From positions 2,525,266 to 2,589,265 of the forward strand of contig NW_006499728.1 of NCBI RefSeq assembly GCF_000471905.2: DNA of 64,000 nt, written 5' to 3'. Within the stretch, counting starts at the first letter, position 1; each line of letters starts with the position of its first letter. A program made the position numbers and the translations under genes. The notes under the pieces were generated by a model. That model saw nothing but the letters and a program-made list of their open reading frames with translations. It was not told the DNA's origin and did not search any database. This stretch comes from Amborella trichopoda (Eukaryota > Streptophyta > Magnoliopsida > Amborellales > Amborellaceae). Of this stretch, positions 11,995-23,442 are shown piece by piece.

Positions 11995-12610
11995 TACAAT
12001 GTGATCATTTACCTTTGATACAAGGAAAACGTTTATATAAGGATGCAACCTTATAATGTAGAACTACGGATGCACCTAAAAATCCATCGGAAAAGGTAGT
12101 TTTAATGTTGAAAAACCTTTTGATTGATCATCTCGACATCAAGATATCTGACCATGAAAAATAAAAAGATTTTAAGCCTTAGAAATAGGGCATTTTACAA
12201 CATATTATCTATACCGTCCATTTTCAAGATTTTCATATGTTTATAGATCTACTTGATTTTAACCATCTTTTAAATTTAAAATTTTATAATTAGATATAAA
12301 AATAGATTTGGAGATAATCCTAAAAATATTTTACATCAAAATTATATATAATGATAAAATTTGAAGTTGCACCTTACCTCTAGAGCTACGGATGCATTTG
12401 TATGCAAACTGCACCCTTGATACAATAAGGCCACAATTACTTACAACCATCTGATGTGAAATCTGATAGCTTGGATGTGTAACAAAGTTTGAGATAATTT
12501 CTTTTGAAGTTTGAGCTTGGTCAATGAAATAAATGAAGTTATCTAATTTACATCTAATGGTCAATACTAATTGTGACCAACTTGTACCAAAGATAAATGG
12601 TCTCACGATA
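11995..12610. mobile_element. ~215 bp MITE family 2, split by a nested MITE
   Basis: Ends are TACAATGTGATCATTTACC and GATAAATGGTCTCACGATA, inverted relative to each other, with inner arms containing TTGATACAA and GTGACC. Removing the nested element (12024-12416) and one duplicated 9-mer leaves ~214 bp, the size of the intact copy at 45927-46139. The ends abut TA dinucleotides, so a TA target is possible. Confidence 0.75.
12024..12416. mobile_element. Mutator-like MITE with perfect 9-bp duplication
   Basis: 393 bp from GGAAAACGTTTATATAAGG to GCAAACTGCACCC. Flanked by TTGATACAA at 12015-12023 and again at 12417-12425, a perfect 9-bp target-site duplication. The site lies inside MITE family 2, so the insertion is younger than its host element. 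Confidence 0.93.
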
Positions 12611-12869
12611 TATATTTTCTTAACCTATTTTGGCATAAAAATAAAATTTCAAAGTATCCTTTCGAAGTCACTTAAAGGGCGTGTTTGATAATAGGAAGTG
12701 GCTTCTGGAAGTTGAGAACTTCTTAACTTTTCGTGTTTGATAAAAATGAGAACCCCAAATAGAAAGTTTTCATCTTCTTACACCCCTGTGTAAAAAAAGT
12801 TCCGACCCAAAGGTTGGAAGCTAAAATAGGAAGCTCTAAACTTCGTCCCCATTCGATAACCCAGAGCAC

Positions 12870-13160
12870 CCCTCCCCTTCGTTAAAACCCTAATTTCTGA
12901 GCACACCCCCCTGCTGAGCACCGACCCCACTGAGCACTCCTCTCTACGCTGCTAAGCACCTGCCTCGTTGAGCGCCCCTCTTTTCGTAACTTCCCATCTC
13001 GCCGCTAAGCCAGCCCAACACGCCATTATCTCACCCAAACCTGTGATCCTTGCCATTGATCTTGAGGTATACATTTTATTCTCTCTGTTATTGATCATTG
13101 TGTTTGTTCTTGAGATCTTGAAGCAAAAGGCTCTTATTATTGATCTATGTGCTTGTTCTT
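12870..13160 (+). other. Leader-like GC-richer segment inside the 3.0 kb element
   Basis: GTTAAAACCCTAATTTCTGAGC followed by C-rich text with repeated GAGCAC(C) words and a short ORF (12968-13162) resembles a plant 5' UTR and first-exon fragment. No known protein is recognised. It may be a captured gene fragment. Confidence 0.3.
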
Positions 13161-13526
13161 GAGCTTTGGAAGCTTAGAGCTCTTATTCCCCATGATTTTA
13201 AGGTACAAGTTTTTTTATAGGTTTTCCCTCTTTGTTGACTTTCAACTTGGGTCTTCTTAATTATTATTTTTCTCTCTTTTTCTCTCTGTTATTTTCTCAC
13301 TGTTTGAAATCGGCAATGGATATTACTTGCTTATGAAATGCCCTTAAGTGTTTAATGTTTGTTGGAACTTAGTATTTCTATTCGATTATTTGGGGTCGTA
13401 TTCTTTAATCATGGATCATTTGACTTTTGTTCATTTCTCCAAATGTTGCTATACTTTGGGCTTCTCTTTCTATGGCTGTTGATTAATGGGTATAATATAT
13501 AATTTGCTCAATGCCTATAAATAACC

Positions 13527-13537
13527 ATGCTCTCTCT

Positions 13538-13571
<34 letters not shown>

Positions 13572-13572
13572 A
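13527..13572. repeat. CT/CA compound microsatellite
   Basis: (CT)n followed by (AC)n, within the 3.0 kb element. Confidence 0.95.
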
Positions 13573-14720
13573 GCACATGTGTGTTGGTGAAATTGAAGTA
13601 TTGTGAAATTGAAATATTGGGTTGGTTTTGAAATCTTATGCAAGTGCTTCTATGATTAATTCACTGATGTAGCTTTTGTGTATTGGATGTGTATTATCCT
13701 TGGTAAATTATGAATGTTTAATGTTCTATGAATCTATCAATACGGAAACTCCAGTATGGCTTTTGTGAAACTGTCCATGCAAATTTGGTAAATTGATTGT
13801 ACTTGCTTTTTGTTGTAATTTTCAAATGCTATTTGATATATCTTCAAGTTTAGATGAGATTTTGGGATCAAAATTTGGTACAAACTACATGTCTAATTTG
13901 GAAAGCATATAAGGTTTTAAACTTTACCTTTCTTTCAACTACATGCGCGAGTTTTTGCGACAAAGGGATCCATCGCAAGAGCTTTTGCTGACACTTCCCC
14001 ATCTTAGATTTTTTATTCTATTGGATGGATTTTACTACAAAACTAGTTCCCAATCCAGCATTTATTCTTACCTGGTATTCATTTTGATTCCCTTTCCATT
14101 TTTCAAAATGATATAGCAATTTCCTTTACAGTTAAAGTCATTTGCATTGCCTGAACTAACCATAAATAATATCTTTTTAGGAACATTTGAAAAGAAAAGT
14201 GTTGTTTAATTCAATGAAGGACTTTTTCTTAGTTTTTTTATTTGATTTTGAGGTGTTCATCTTAACTTTAATTGATCATCATCTCTCTTGATGTAATTGA
14301 ATCATATTTTGACCAAATTTATCAATTTAGAGATGATCACATGCTGTGTGTAATAGATTAACATCACACATAGATACATGTTGTTTTTTGAATCAAAAGA
14401 ATGCAACAAAATGGGCAATGGATGTTACTTGCATTGTTTTGATCTATTTTTTGCATGAAATTTATCATGCTCGAGCTCCATATGTTGATAAAGTATATGA
14501 GCATAATTTCTTAGTGATGCATTTTTTTACAATAGAAAACTAGTTACAAATTTGTCATTTTCCAGTCAAATTCTTGTCATGTAAATATGTGTTACAATTG
14601 CGTATATGATGGTCAGAATTATTTATAACCATCCAATATAAAATTTGATAGCTTGTGTGTGTCACAAAGTTCGAAATTTTGTTTTTTGAGGTTGAAGTTT
14701 AGTTACTAGAATATAAAAGA

Positions 14721-15088
14721 GGGTGAAGTTTGTATAAGGTTGCCTCCTTATATTTATTAGATAGAGATGTTGTTTCAGTCTCAAAAACTTTATTATGGCT
14801 TCAAAATCTCTTTTCATCCTCAACGATATAATTTTAAATTTAAAAAATGATATAGATTGAGCCGATCAAGAAATACTTGAAAATCGTAAAAATTGATAGT
14901 CCAGATAACCTGCTACAAGATATGCTAGTTTTTTTACTTGGAATTCTTTTTTCTTCTTTTTTCCTTCACATCCATTCATCTCAAGGTCTAGATGATCATC
15001 TGGTGGGTTTTTTTATGCCAGAGCACTCTCCACTATAGGATTTTTTAGGTGTACCTTACTTCAACAATATAAGGTTGCAACCTGATGT
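14721..15088. mobile_element. Mutator-like MITE copy (inverted orientation)
   Basis: Starts GGGTGAAGTTTGTATAAGG and ends near AATATAAGGTTGCAACC. It carries 'CATTCATCTCAAGGTCTAGATG', a diverged form of the core palindrome. Right border approximate. Nested in the 3.0 kb element. Confidence 0.65.
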
Positions 15089-15767
15089 TTCGATTGATTA
15101 GGTGTTCATGCATATTTGTGCTTAAAATATAGGGCACAATATTGGTGCTGGTGTGATGGAATTTTTTGAATGTTGGTTATATTTGTTTCTTACACCTGTG
15201 GCATTAATATTTTATGCATTTGTGTAACTAGTGAATGTGGCTTGCTTTGTGAAGTCTTTTGTTTCATATAATGATGCATCATGCGTGTAAATTGGTCATG
15301 ATTATCTCTACTTTCATGACTAGTCTTTGATTTCTCGTTGCTGATTTGATGATTTACTTCTCCATTTTGAAGGGACCTATTATTTGAAATCTTTATTCCC
15401 ATACAATATTTGGTACTGTAACTTTATTATTTGAGATATATCATATGGTGTTAGTGGTGGACATATGAAAAATGTAACTCTTGCCAATGGGCAGTCTTTT
15501 TTCTAAATCCAATATAGATACCCAAATCTTCTTTAACTTCACATAAGGTTATCAAACACAGAAACTATGAACTTTTTAGCTTTCCCGTAAATTATCAAAC
15601 ACAGAAACCAAGAACTTCTTAATTTCCTAGAGAAGTTATCAAACACAGAAATCGGGAACTTCTTAGTAACATCCAACTTATAGTTCTTGAACTTGCTTCC
15701 AATTATCAAACAGGCCCAAAGGGTAGTCAACTAAAAATTCAGCTATATGACATTTTTATCCAATTTA

Positions 15768-15945
15768 AGATAAATTTATCAAAACACCAACGGGAGGTGA
15801 ACTATTTAACCTTTTACCCACATAGATGAAGTTAATTTCATAGGACCCATTAAAATAATATGATGAGTGGAATAGTGACAAATATTAAGTCCTAAATAGT
15901 GTATTCTCCCATGGGTATGTTGATAAATTTTTGTTGATTTAATTT
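15768..15945. mobile_element. Short MITE with AAATTTATCAA ends
   Basis: Left arm AAATTTATCAAAACACC...GGGAGGTGAACTATTTAACC and right arm (reverse complement) AAATTTATCAACATACCC...ACTATTTAGG are inverted. ~180 bp. Related arms occur alone near 11195-11230 and 30935-30965. No clear target duplication. Confidence 0.5.
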
Positions 15946-16064
15946 CTTAATACTTACCAAAATATACACAACCGAGTTGGGATAGTTGAAAAGGAGAAAC
16001 TGCTGAATTGTTGAAAAACTTATGTGGTTCTAGTAACTTTCTCTAAATTTAATTTCTCCAAAAT

Positions 16065-16218
16065 ATAAATTTGTGCAATTATTTAGAGAAAAGAGATACA
16101 TGCATTAAAAAGAGAGAGGGAAAATTATTTAGAAAAGAGATAAATTTTGCAATTATTTAGAAAAGAGATAAATTTGTGCAATTATTTAGAAAAGAGATAC
16201 ATGCATTAAAAAGAGATA
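16065..16218. repeat. Tandem/interspersed ~30-60 bp repeats (ATTTAGAAAAGAGATA)
   Basis: Four copies of ATTATTTAG(A)GAAAAGAGATA, two of them followed by CATGCATTAAAAAGAGA, abut the long-TIR element on its left. Confidence 0.8.
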
Positions 16219-17243
16219 GGGAAAATTACCTAAATATTTGTTTTAGTTTCTGTTATTATGAAAATATCAAAGATTTTTAGTTATTAAATATATGTCTGTT
16301 TTTTGAACTTAATAACAATTCTACTTTAAACCGATGAAATTATCAATTTTGGTTTTTTAAAAATTGAAATAGGCTTGATTTCAGTTTTTAAAAAACCGAA
16401 AATGGCCCCGTTCGTGTGCAACCTTTCGGTATCTAAACCCTTGCTCTCTGCAAACCTTTGGGACTTAACACTTCTACTCTATGCAACTAACTCTCTCTAT
16501 CTCTAATAAACTTAACTAGTCCATAAGTAAATTTCCTGATAGATTTTCAGATATAATTTCCAACATTAAAACTACATATTTTGGCATGATCTGGAGGTGA
16601 GTCTCGATGTCCATGATGTTTTAAACTCTCTCTCTACCCTTTATGTATTCTTTTTCCCATAACTATTGCTTAACAAATAGAAATCACTTGGCAGTAATTT
16701 TCTTGTTAGCAAGGATAGAGATCATGAGAGGCATGGTGATGATCTCGCAATCAAATTAAAAAGCAAAGGGCTTAATCTTGTTAGCCAAGGTTAATCTTGT
16801 TCCCGACGCATTATTCCTCTGGCAGCACTACAGCCCTCAACCCCTTCAGTGCTTGGATCCTTTATTTGAGAGATAAGATGGAAACAAACCTTATTCTTGA
16901 TCTTTGAATGATGTAGATTTGATTCGACGACTTTTAAAGAACTGAATGAATTATCAAAAAAACAAATCACAAGATAGACCTTTTTTTAAGATTCCAAATT
17001 TTTTTTAATATATGGAAGAGTAGAGAGAGTTTCAAATACCAAAAAAAATATATAAATTCGGTTTTTTAAAAATCAAATTTTTTTTAAAAAGAGCACGATT
17101 TTTAAAAAACCGAAAATGAACAATTTCATTTTTTTAAAATAAAATATTATGAAGTAAAAAAAACAAACATATATATAATAACATAAAGTTTCAGATATTT
17201 TCGTTACAACATGAAATATATCGGATATTTACGTAATTTTTCC
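16219..17243. mobile_element. 1.0 kb element with long inverted ends
   Basis: The left end GGGAAAATTACCTAAATAT matches the reverse complement of the right end, GGAAAAATTACGTAAATAT. Similarity continues for ~150-180 bp on each side and includes palindromic GGTTTTTTAAAAA/TTTTTAAAAAACC blocks. Flanks AAAGAGATA and AAACAGATT match at 7 of 9 positions. Long arms and a 9-bp flank suggest a non-autonomous Mutator-like element. No transposase is seen in the ~700 bp interior. Confidence 0.6.
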
Positions 17244-17344
17244 AAACAGATTTTACTAATGAGTTTCCCTAAATATACGGGTTTCTCAATTATTTACAAA
17301 GGACAATTAATGAGCCCTTTTTTTAAAAAAAAAGGAAAAACAGT

Positions 17345-17775
17345 ACTGACAAGGCTATTTTCGTAGTTTTGGCTTTTAACTTTGGTTATTTTCGTCTGAC
17401 AAGAGCCAGTGCAGTTCATATGGGACAATGGGTACTTGTAACTGACATGTGGACGTAGATGGACACGTGTCGGTTTTAAGGCAGGGGAACCCACTTTCCG
17501 CCAGCACAATCCAGCTGGCACTGTCCCTTGCGCCATAACCGTCTCCGCCGGTTTCGTAACACAAAATGCCCCTAGTAATTTCCGTATTTACAATGATACC
17601 ACAGCCTTAAATCTTGACTGAAATAACCTTATGGGCTGCGCGAGTGAGGGCTGATTGGACCGCAGAATAGGGGGTCAAATGGGTCATAAGTTCGGAAGTA
17701 CTTTTGAAGTTTCAGTCACCGGCCGGCCCGTTCTCAATATTACCGGCCGGTTCGGAACCGAGGTATGGATTAGGT
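17345..17775. promoter_or_regulatory. GC-richer island with G-box, possible orphan promoter
   Basis: Markedly less AT-rich than its surroundings, with CGs, a palindromic GACACGTGTC G-box core at 17463-17472, and two CCGGCCGG blocks (17720-17755). No convincing downstream gene is found on either strand. It could be a relict promoter or an unannotated transcript's start region. ORFs at 17294-17564 have no known domain. Confidence 0.3.
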
Positions 17776-18306
17776 TAGCAGTGAGGCGGAAAACGTTTAC
17801 CATATATCTATGAGAAATGAATCTTAATCTAATATTACATTTGATGTTTTTTATTTTGACTCAAAGTATGACTTTTGATAGAACAAAATAGCAAAAAATT
17901 AATTGAGGTAACTGACCCTAAATATTTGGCTCTCATCAATTGGGGAGTTGCACTACTCTTTTTTTTTTTTTTTCCAGCCCTATGCAATAATTCAATTTCA
18001 TAATTTTGGATTCTAATTTCTATACCTTTTATAAATTTTTACATGAAAGGCTATTTTGAACCTCCAAATTAATCATTTCAACCTCTCAATTGTGTATGAG
18101 AAAAATAAATTTTGAGTTCTAAAAATAGTGTACTTGTATGTTAATTATAAAATGTTCATAAATATCTGTATTTTTATGAGCTTTGATATTTTATAACTAA
18201 TGATGAAAATAAATTTTTAGACTGTGGCTTTGAATTTTTTTTGATAGAATTTGGGGTGAAACTTTACTTTTTAATGTAAAACTTTAGGTTTTTTTCTAGG
18301 GATTGT

Positions 18307-18524
18307 ATACAATGAGATATTATTTACTTTTTATACAAGATGGTCACAATTCTTTACAATCATTTGATGTGAAATTTGATAGCTTGGATGTGTCACAAAA
18401 TTCGAAAAAAAAAATTTTGAAGTTTGAGTTTGGTCAATAAAATAATTGCAGCCACCTAACTTTACATCCAATGATTAAGATTATTGTGACTACTTTGTAT
18501 AAAGGTTAAATGGTCTAATTCTAT
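18307..18524. mobile_element. MITE family 2 copy, ~218 bp
   Basis: Starts TACAATGAGATATTATTTAC and ends TTAAATGGTCTAATTCTATA. Inner arms 'GATGGTCACAATTCTTTACA' and ATTGTGACTACTTTGTAT are inverted, and the 'GAAATTTGATAGCTTGGATG' landmark is shared with the 11995-12610 copy. Confidence 0.7.
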
Positions 18525-18654
18525 ACATTCTTTTTTTTCTTTTAAGAGTACCAAGTTAGTTATTCCATTTTATATAAGCGGGAGCATATTTTGTAGGGCC
18601 ATGACTTTTTGTCTTAATGTTGTGGGCCATGACTTTAAAAACCCATAACAAGCT

Positions 18655-19053
18655 GGGTGCGGTTTCTATAAGGTTGCAACCTTAAACAATCCAATTAAGG
18701 TGTGTTTTCAAATTTTATCTTAACAAGTTATTTTGGTGTAAAAAGATTCTTCATATTATCTCAAAATCTATTTTCATATCTAATTATAAAATTTTAAACT
18801 CTAAAAATGGTTAAAATCAAGTAGATCTACAAACATATGAAAATCTTGAAAATGAATGGTCTAGATAATGTTTTGCAAGATACATTATTTTTAGTACTCA
18901 AAATCGTTATATAGATATATATATATATACATCTTGATGTCGAGATGATCAATTAGAGGATTTTTCAACATTAAAACAACTTTTCCATATAGGTTTTTGA
19001 GGTGATCTTTAATTCTATATTTTAAAGTTTGCGACCTTATATAAATTTTTTCC
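18655..19053. mobile_element. Mutator-like MITE (inverted orientation)
   Basis: Starts GGGTGCGGTTTCTATAAGG, ends ATATAAATTTTTTCC. Core CATCTTGATGTCGAGATG present. The flanks share only TAAC at the proximal side, so the target duplication is eroded. Confidence 0.75.
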
Positions 19054-19603
19054 TAACTTAAATCTTATTGCAAAATTATAGTTTTAATACGAAAACTATC
19101 AGTCCATCTCGACAACTAAATATCTGCATAAAAAAAAAGGGTTTGGGGCCCACCACTAGTCTATCTCATGACACGTTTTATGGATTGTACATGTACAACA
19201 TTATCGAATCTTCAAATTCTATCACTAGGAGTGAAGGTAGATTTGCGAGGACACTCCTCGCAAATATTCAAAGATTCGAAATCCGTTAGGAATTGGTAGC
19301 ACTTAATGGTCGACTTATTAAATTTGGAAAATGACTCCCTCTAAAAGTAAATAAAACCACACCTCAGCGAAAATTGTAATCGAACATTATGGTCGTAAAA
19401 AAAAATTAGCATTTTTAGTACTAAAAATAAATTTCCATAGATCCGCAAGACCTGTATAGTTTTTACGTTTCAAATTTTATTGATAGTGTTGGAAATTGAT
19501 TTTAGGGTCACCATAGAGATTTATGATGCCGAAAGTGCTTTCCGAATGAAGATTTTTTTGAAGTGGAGCTTTATTTTGTTTTCATTAAACTTAAGCCTTG
19601 TAG

Positions 19604-19751
19604 AAACGTCATCCATTAAATTTTACTTTGGCACTATGGACTTTAACTCATTTATTGATATGGACAGGGGGCATATAAACGTCATCCATTAAATTTTACT
19701 TTGGCACTATGGACTTTAACTCATTTATTAATATGGACAGGGGGCATATAA
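19604..19751. repeat. Tandem duplication, 73 bp unit
   Basis: Two copies beginning AAACGTCATCCATTAAATTT, differing at one position over the first ~70 bp; a recent local duplication. Confidence 0.95.
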
Positions 19752-19855
19752 GGTGGTCGGGCCTTGAATGATATGCAAGACAAAATAAATGAATAAATAA
19801 ATAAAATTGATGGTTGGAGCTTTCCATTTCTGTAGCGTTGATGGATTACTTGCAG

Positions 19856-19945
19856 CAACTAAAATCTCTCAATTACTTTGAAATACATAAACAAAGAAAT
19901 CCATCAACTAAAATCTCTCAATTACTTTGAAATACATAAACAAAT
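19856..19945. repeat. Tandem duplication, 49 bp unit
   Basis: Two copies beginning CAACTAAAATCTCTCAATTA, identical over their shared length. Confidence 0.95.
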
Positions 19946-20365
19946 AACTGTGCCATCCTTAAACAATCAAACTAACGTGCAACTCCAAATTTTGGCAGCA
20001 GATATAGTTCCCGTATCCAAAACTCTAGCGATGGCTTGAATATCTGTTTTTACTCCATGAAATTCAAAGCTCAAAAAATGCCCCAGAAGATTTATAGACG
20101 CTTGAAAATTTCGAAAATGGATTGTTCGGATGCAATATTTTTAAAGGCTTAACATCCTTTTGTTTTAATATTATTTTTTACTTTTTTCTTCTTTCATACC
20201 TATACATCTTAAGATCCGGATGATCAACTGGATGCTCTATCAATGTTTGAACAACCTTATCCGATGGTTGTAGATCTTATCACTACTAAATGGGGTTGAG
20301 AGTCGCAATTAGAGTAATTGAAATAGACAGCCCAACCGACATAAATTTTGCACTATAATATTAAA

Positions 20366-20712
20366 GAAAAAGTTTATATAAGGTGTCAAAGAAATGTAAA
20401 CCCTGAAAACTTATCGAAATAGGGCATTATGTTGCCTAAAAATCCTCCAATTAAGTACCTCGATCTCTAAATATATGGGTGCAAAAACAAAGGATTTCAA
20501 ATCCTAGAAATAGTACATTTTGTAATGTATTATCTAAACTGTTCATTTTTACGATTTTTAAGTGTTTGTAGATCTCCACGACTTAAACAGTTTTTGAAAC
20601 TTTAAATTTCATAATTAAAGTTGAAAATGGATTTTTGGATTATCACAAGGATTTCTGGCATAGAAACAACAACTTTCGGCATGATTTGGAGGCATGTCTT
20701 TCTTTGACTATT
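20366..20712. mobile_element. Mutator-like MITE, right end eroded
   Basis: Starts GAAAAAGTTTATATAAGG and follows the family order (AATAGTACATTTTGTAATG..., TTTTTACGATTTTTAAGTG, then the ATCACAAGGATTTCTGGCA block). The right terminal repeat is not recognisable. Confidence 0.6.
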
Positions 20713-22356
20713 TAAGGAATCAACCATATCCAAAACTCATCTTATAGTAATCGAGGAGATTATAGAAATTAACTAAATTTTAGAGATATAATCCTAGCAA
20801 CCAACCTCTCCTTAAGAAAGAAAGACATTGATATGTACTCTACACATTCCCAGAAACAAAAATATCTTAATATTGAACAAATATAGTTCAATACCTGATG
20901 GTGTGTTAAAAAATTATTATTATTATTATTTTTAAATTCTCATTTGATCATTCTAAAATAAATCAACAAATTTTAGATTGAAAAATCCATGTATGCCCCT
21001 ACGGGAGTATGCTATATGCATTAAATTAAAAAATATCATTGAAATAGTCAAACGACTATATCAAATAAAGGAAGCAATCCAATGATACCATTTAACGCTA
21101 GAATGTTTACTTTTTAACTTCCAATGGCTTTACATACATAAGTTTTCTTTCAAATACCCTAAGTCCCTTTGGAACCTGACCAAGCATGGTTATTTTGATA
21201 ATTTAACCCGTCGGAACCAAATTTCACGAGTGCCCTTTCATTTTTAGGGTGTCAAGTGTTCGGGGTTCCTAATTTCGAGCAATCAAGGGGAGTCACATTG
21301 TTTGGCTCAACCAAAGTGGCATGAGACAAATGACTAATGTACCCTCAGATGTTTAAGCTCAGGAATCTTGAACACATTTTTTTCATTGCATATATTTGTT
21401 GTGGGCTGTCAATCTTGAACAAGGGATAATTTTGTTATTATACTCAAATTACTTGCCCAAAAAAAATTGATTGTCATACATTGTATTGTTTAGGGTTAAG
21501 AAGCTGAAACTGTGGTTAGAAAAGGTGAAGTTCTAGTTTCCAACCTTGATGACTCGGGGGTATTAGTTTTTTTATCTGGACACTTAATTTGAACATAACG
21601 ATAAGCATACCCTTTTTTGTTTGGGGTTAGCAACCAAGAAAAGCATGTGCAGTAATGAAAAATGTTTTCCAATCCCTAAGACTAAATAATCAAGAGTACA
21701 ATCGCATTTGGTTCATGCAACCTTGACTTGAGCAAGTGACATAAATCATGGGTTATTCATAAGAGATTTAATATGCAATGTTCCAATTTGTAACCTTGAA
21801 CAAACAAGAAAACATAAGTCATTTGCTATATGCCACTTATAGGGGTGGCAATGGGTCCGGTTAGACCGGAGGAGACTCGACAGATAGATCCGATTTCAGG
21901 TCTGGGTCCAAAATTTGGACCAGAGCACTAATCGCGTTCCGGTCTGGGCCTTGCTGGACCCGACCCATACACGAGCCGTACCCATAAACCATTGAAGATA
22001 CAATATTTCACTTTAAACCGTATTCGTTTGGGTGTATTGAGGTTCGTATAAAATAAGAACTCGTAGTCATCTTTAGCTATTAAACGACAAATAAGACGTC
22101 TTGAAATCTATTGGCAGGTGATTGTGACATTATTGCCAATAATATGAGTATATGATGGTAAAAAGAAAGACAAAAAAATAGAAAAAAATGAAGCTCATAA
22201 TCATAGGATGGCAATGGACTCGACTAGACCCGGGACTCGACGGGTGGACCCATGACCGGATGAGTACGGGTATGGATGCTCCTGCATATTCCGAGGGTTC
22301 CAACCTTGAACATGGATAGTTTGCCTATTTTTAAGAAACCTTTCATGGACTTATTT
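20713..22356. other. Intergenic, no gene; GGGTGGCAATGG-type repeat at 21841-22310
   Basis: 20713-21840 shows nothing codable. 21841-21990 and 22205-22310 are GC-richer and carry GGGTGGCAATGG / ATGGCAATGGACTCG starts with GGACCCGAC-type words, typical of dispersed plant TE ends. Confidence 0.45.
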
Positions 22357-22765
22357 GGGTGGAGTAAAAGTTATTCTTATAAGGTTGCAACCTTAAACAA
22401 TCAAATTAAGGACCTCTAAATCTTATCATAATATGTAATTTTGGTATAAAAAATTATTAGGATTATTTGAAAATCTATTTTCATATGTAATTATAAAATT
22501 TTAAACTTCAAATATGGTTAAAATCAAGTAGATCTATAAACGTATGAAAGCCTTGAAAATGGACGGTCTAGATAATGTGTTGCAAGATGCACTATTTCTG
22601 GAAGACTAATTTTTTTTTTTTTTTTTTTTTTTGTATTCATTAATTTTGACGTCCAGATGATCAATTAGAGAAATTTTCAAAAATTAAAACGGCCATTTCC
22701 TATAGATTTTTAGGCGCATCTGTGACTTTACATTTTAAGGTTGCAACCTTATATAAACTTCTTCC
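22357..22765. mobile_element. Mutator-like MITE (inverted orientation) with a 23-T run
   Basis: Starts GGGTGGAGTAAAAG...TTATAAGGTTGCAACC and ends AAGGTTGCAACCTTATATAAACTTCTTCC. A poly-T tract (22611-22632) interrupts the region before the core motif. Confidence 0.75.
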
Positions 22766-23308
22766 GAAGTTTAAAAGTAAACATTCTAGAGCTAAATAAT
22801 ATGAATTTTACTTTCGTCACTTTTGTGAATAATTTGTGAAGTAGAATGGACTATATATAAGCCATATATACCGTATTTAGTATTCATCTGTTGTCGTGTT
22901 AATCATTGATTTTAATATGCATGTGGGTCACCACTCTTGGCCTCTTCTCGATTGAATATACATGGACGAGGCTATACCTAAGAGTGCCCATTATACCCTT
23001 ACCTTCAATAAATCGGCATGGTTCTATGAGACAATGAACTCATATATAGAAATGAGTCTTCTCTTAAAAGTCTATTTTTAGGACGAATTTTGGGCCTCAT
23101 TTTTAAAGAGTAGATAATCTCTAACATGAAAATCATGAATATGTAAAAATAAAAAATGAAGATAATTTAAAAGGTTGTGAATTGTAGTAATTCCTATATA
23201 ATATATATATTACTTTTCTTGTATTTTGACCCTATTAAAGTTCTCACAAGCCAGCGAGGGGCACTTTTGTAATTATTCTACACCGGATTTGTCTTCCAAA
23301 TTGGGTCC

Positions 23309-23442
23309 AAGGCAAGAAAGTTTGGATAAATCATTAATTCCCATTTGGGAAAATGTAGTAAAATATCACCATATTAAGGCAAGAAAGTTAGGATAAGTCA
23401 TTAATTCCCATTTGGGAAAATGTAGTAAAATATCACCATATT
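23309..23442. repeat. Tandem duplication, 67 bp unit
   Basis: Two copies beginning AAGGCAAGAAAGTTTGGATA / AAGGCAAGAAAGTTAGGATA, nearly identical. Confidence 0.95.

Larger units (their letters stand above)
12677..15717. mobile_element. 3.0 kb non-autonomous DNA element, GGGC(C/G)TGTTTGATAAT ends
   Basis: Left end GGGCGTGTTTGATAATAGG and right end (reverse complement) GGGCCTGTTTGATAATTGG form matching terminal inverted repeats. Subterminal copies of TGTTTGATAA occur at both sides; near the right end 'TTATCAAACACAGAAA' appears three times at ~15547-15655. The flank is AAA on both sides, which would fit the 3-bp target of PIF/Harbinger elements but is weak evidence. No transposase is seen. The interior carries a leader-like segment (12870-13100), a CT/CA microsatellite (13530-13572) and MITE copies. 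Confidence 0.65.
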
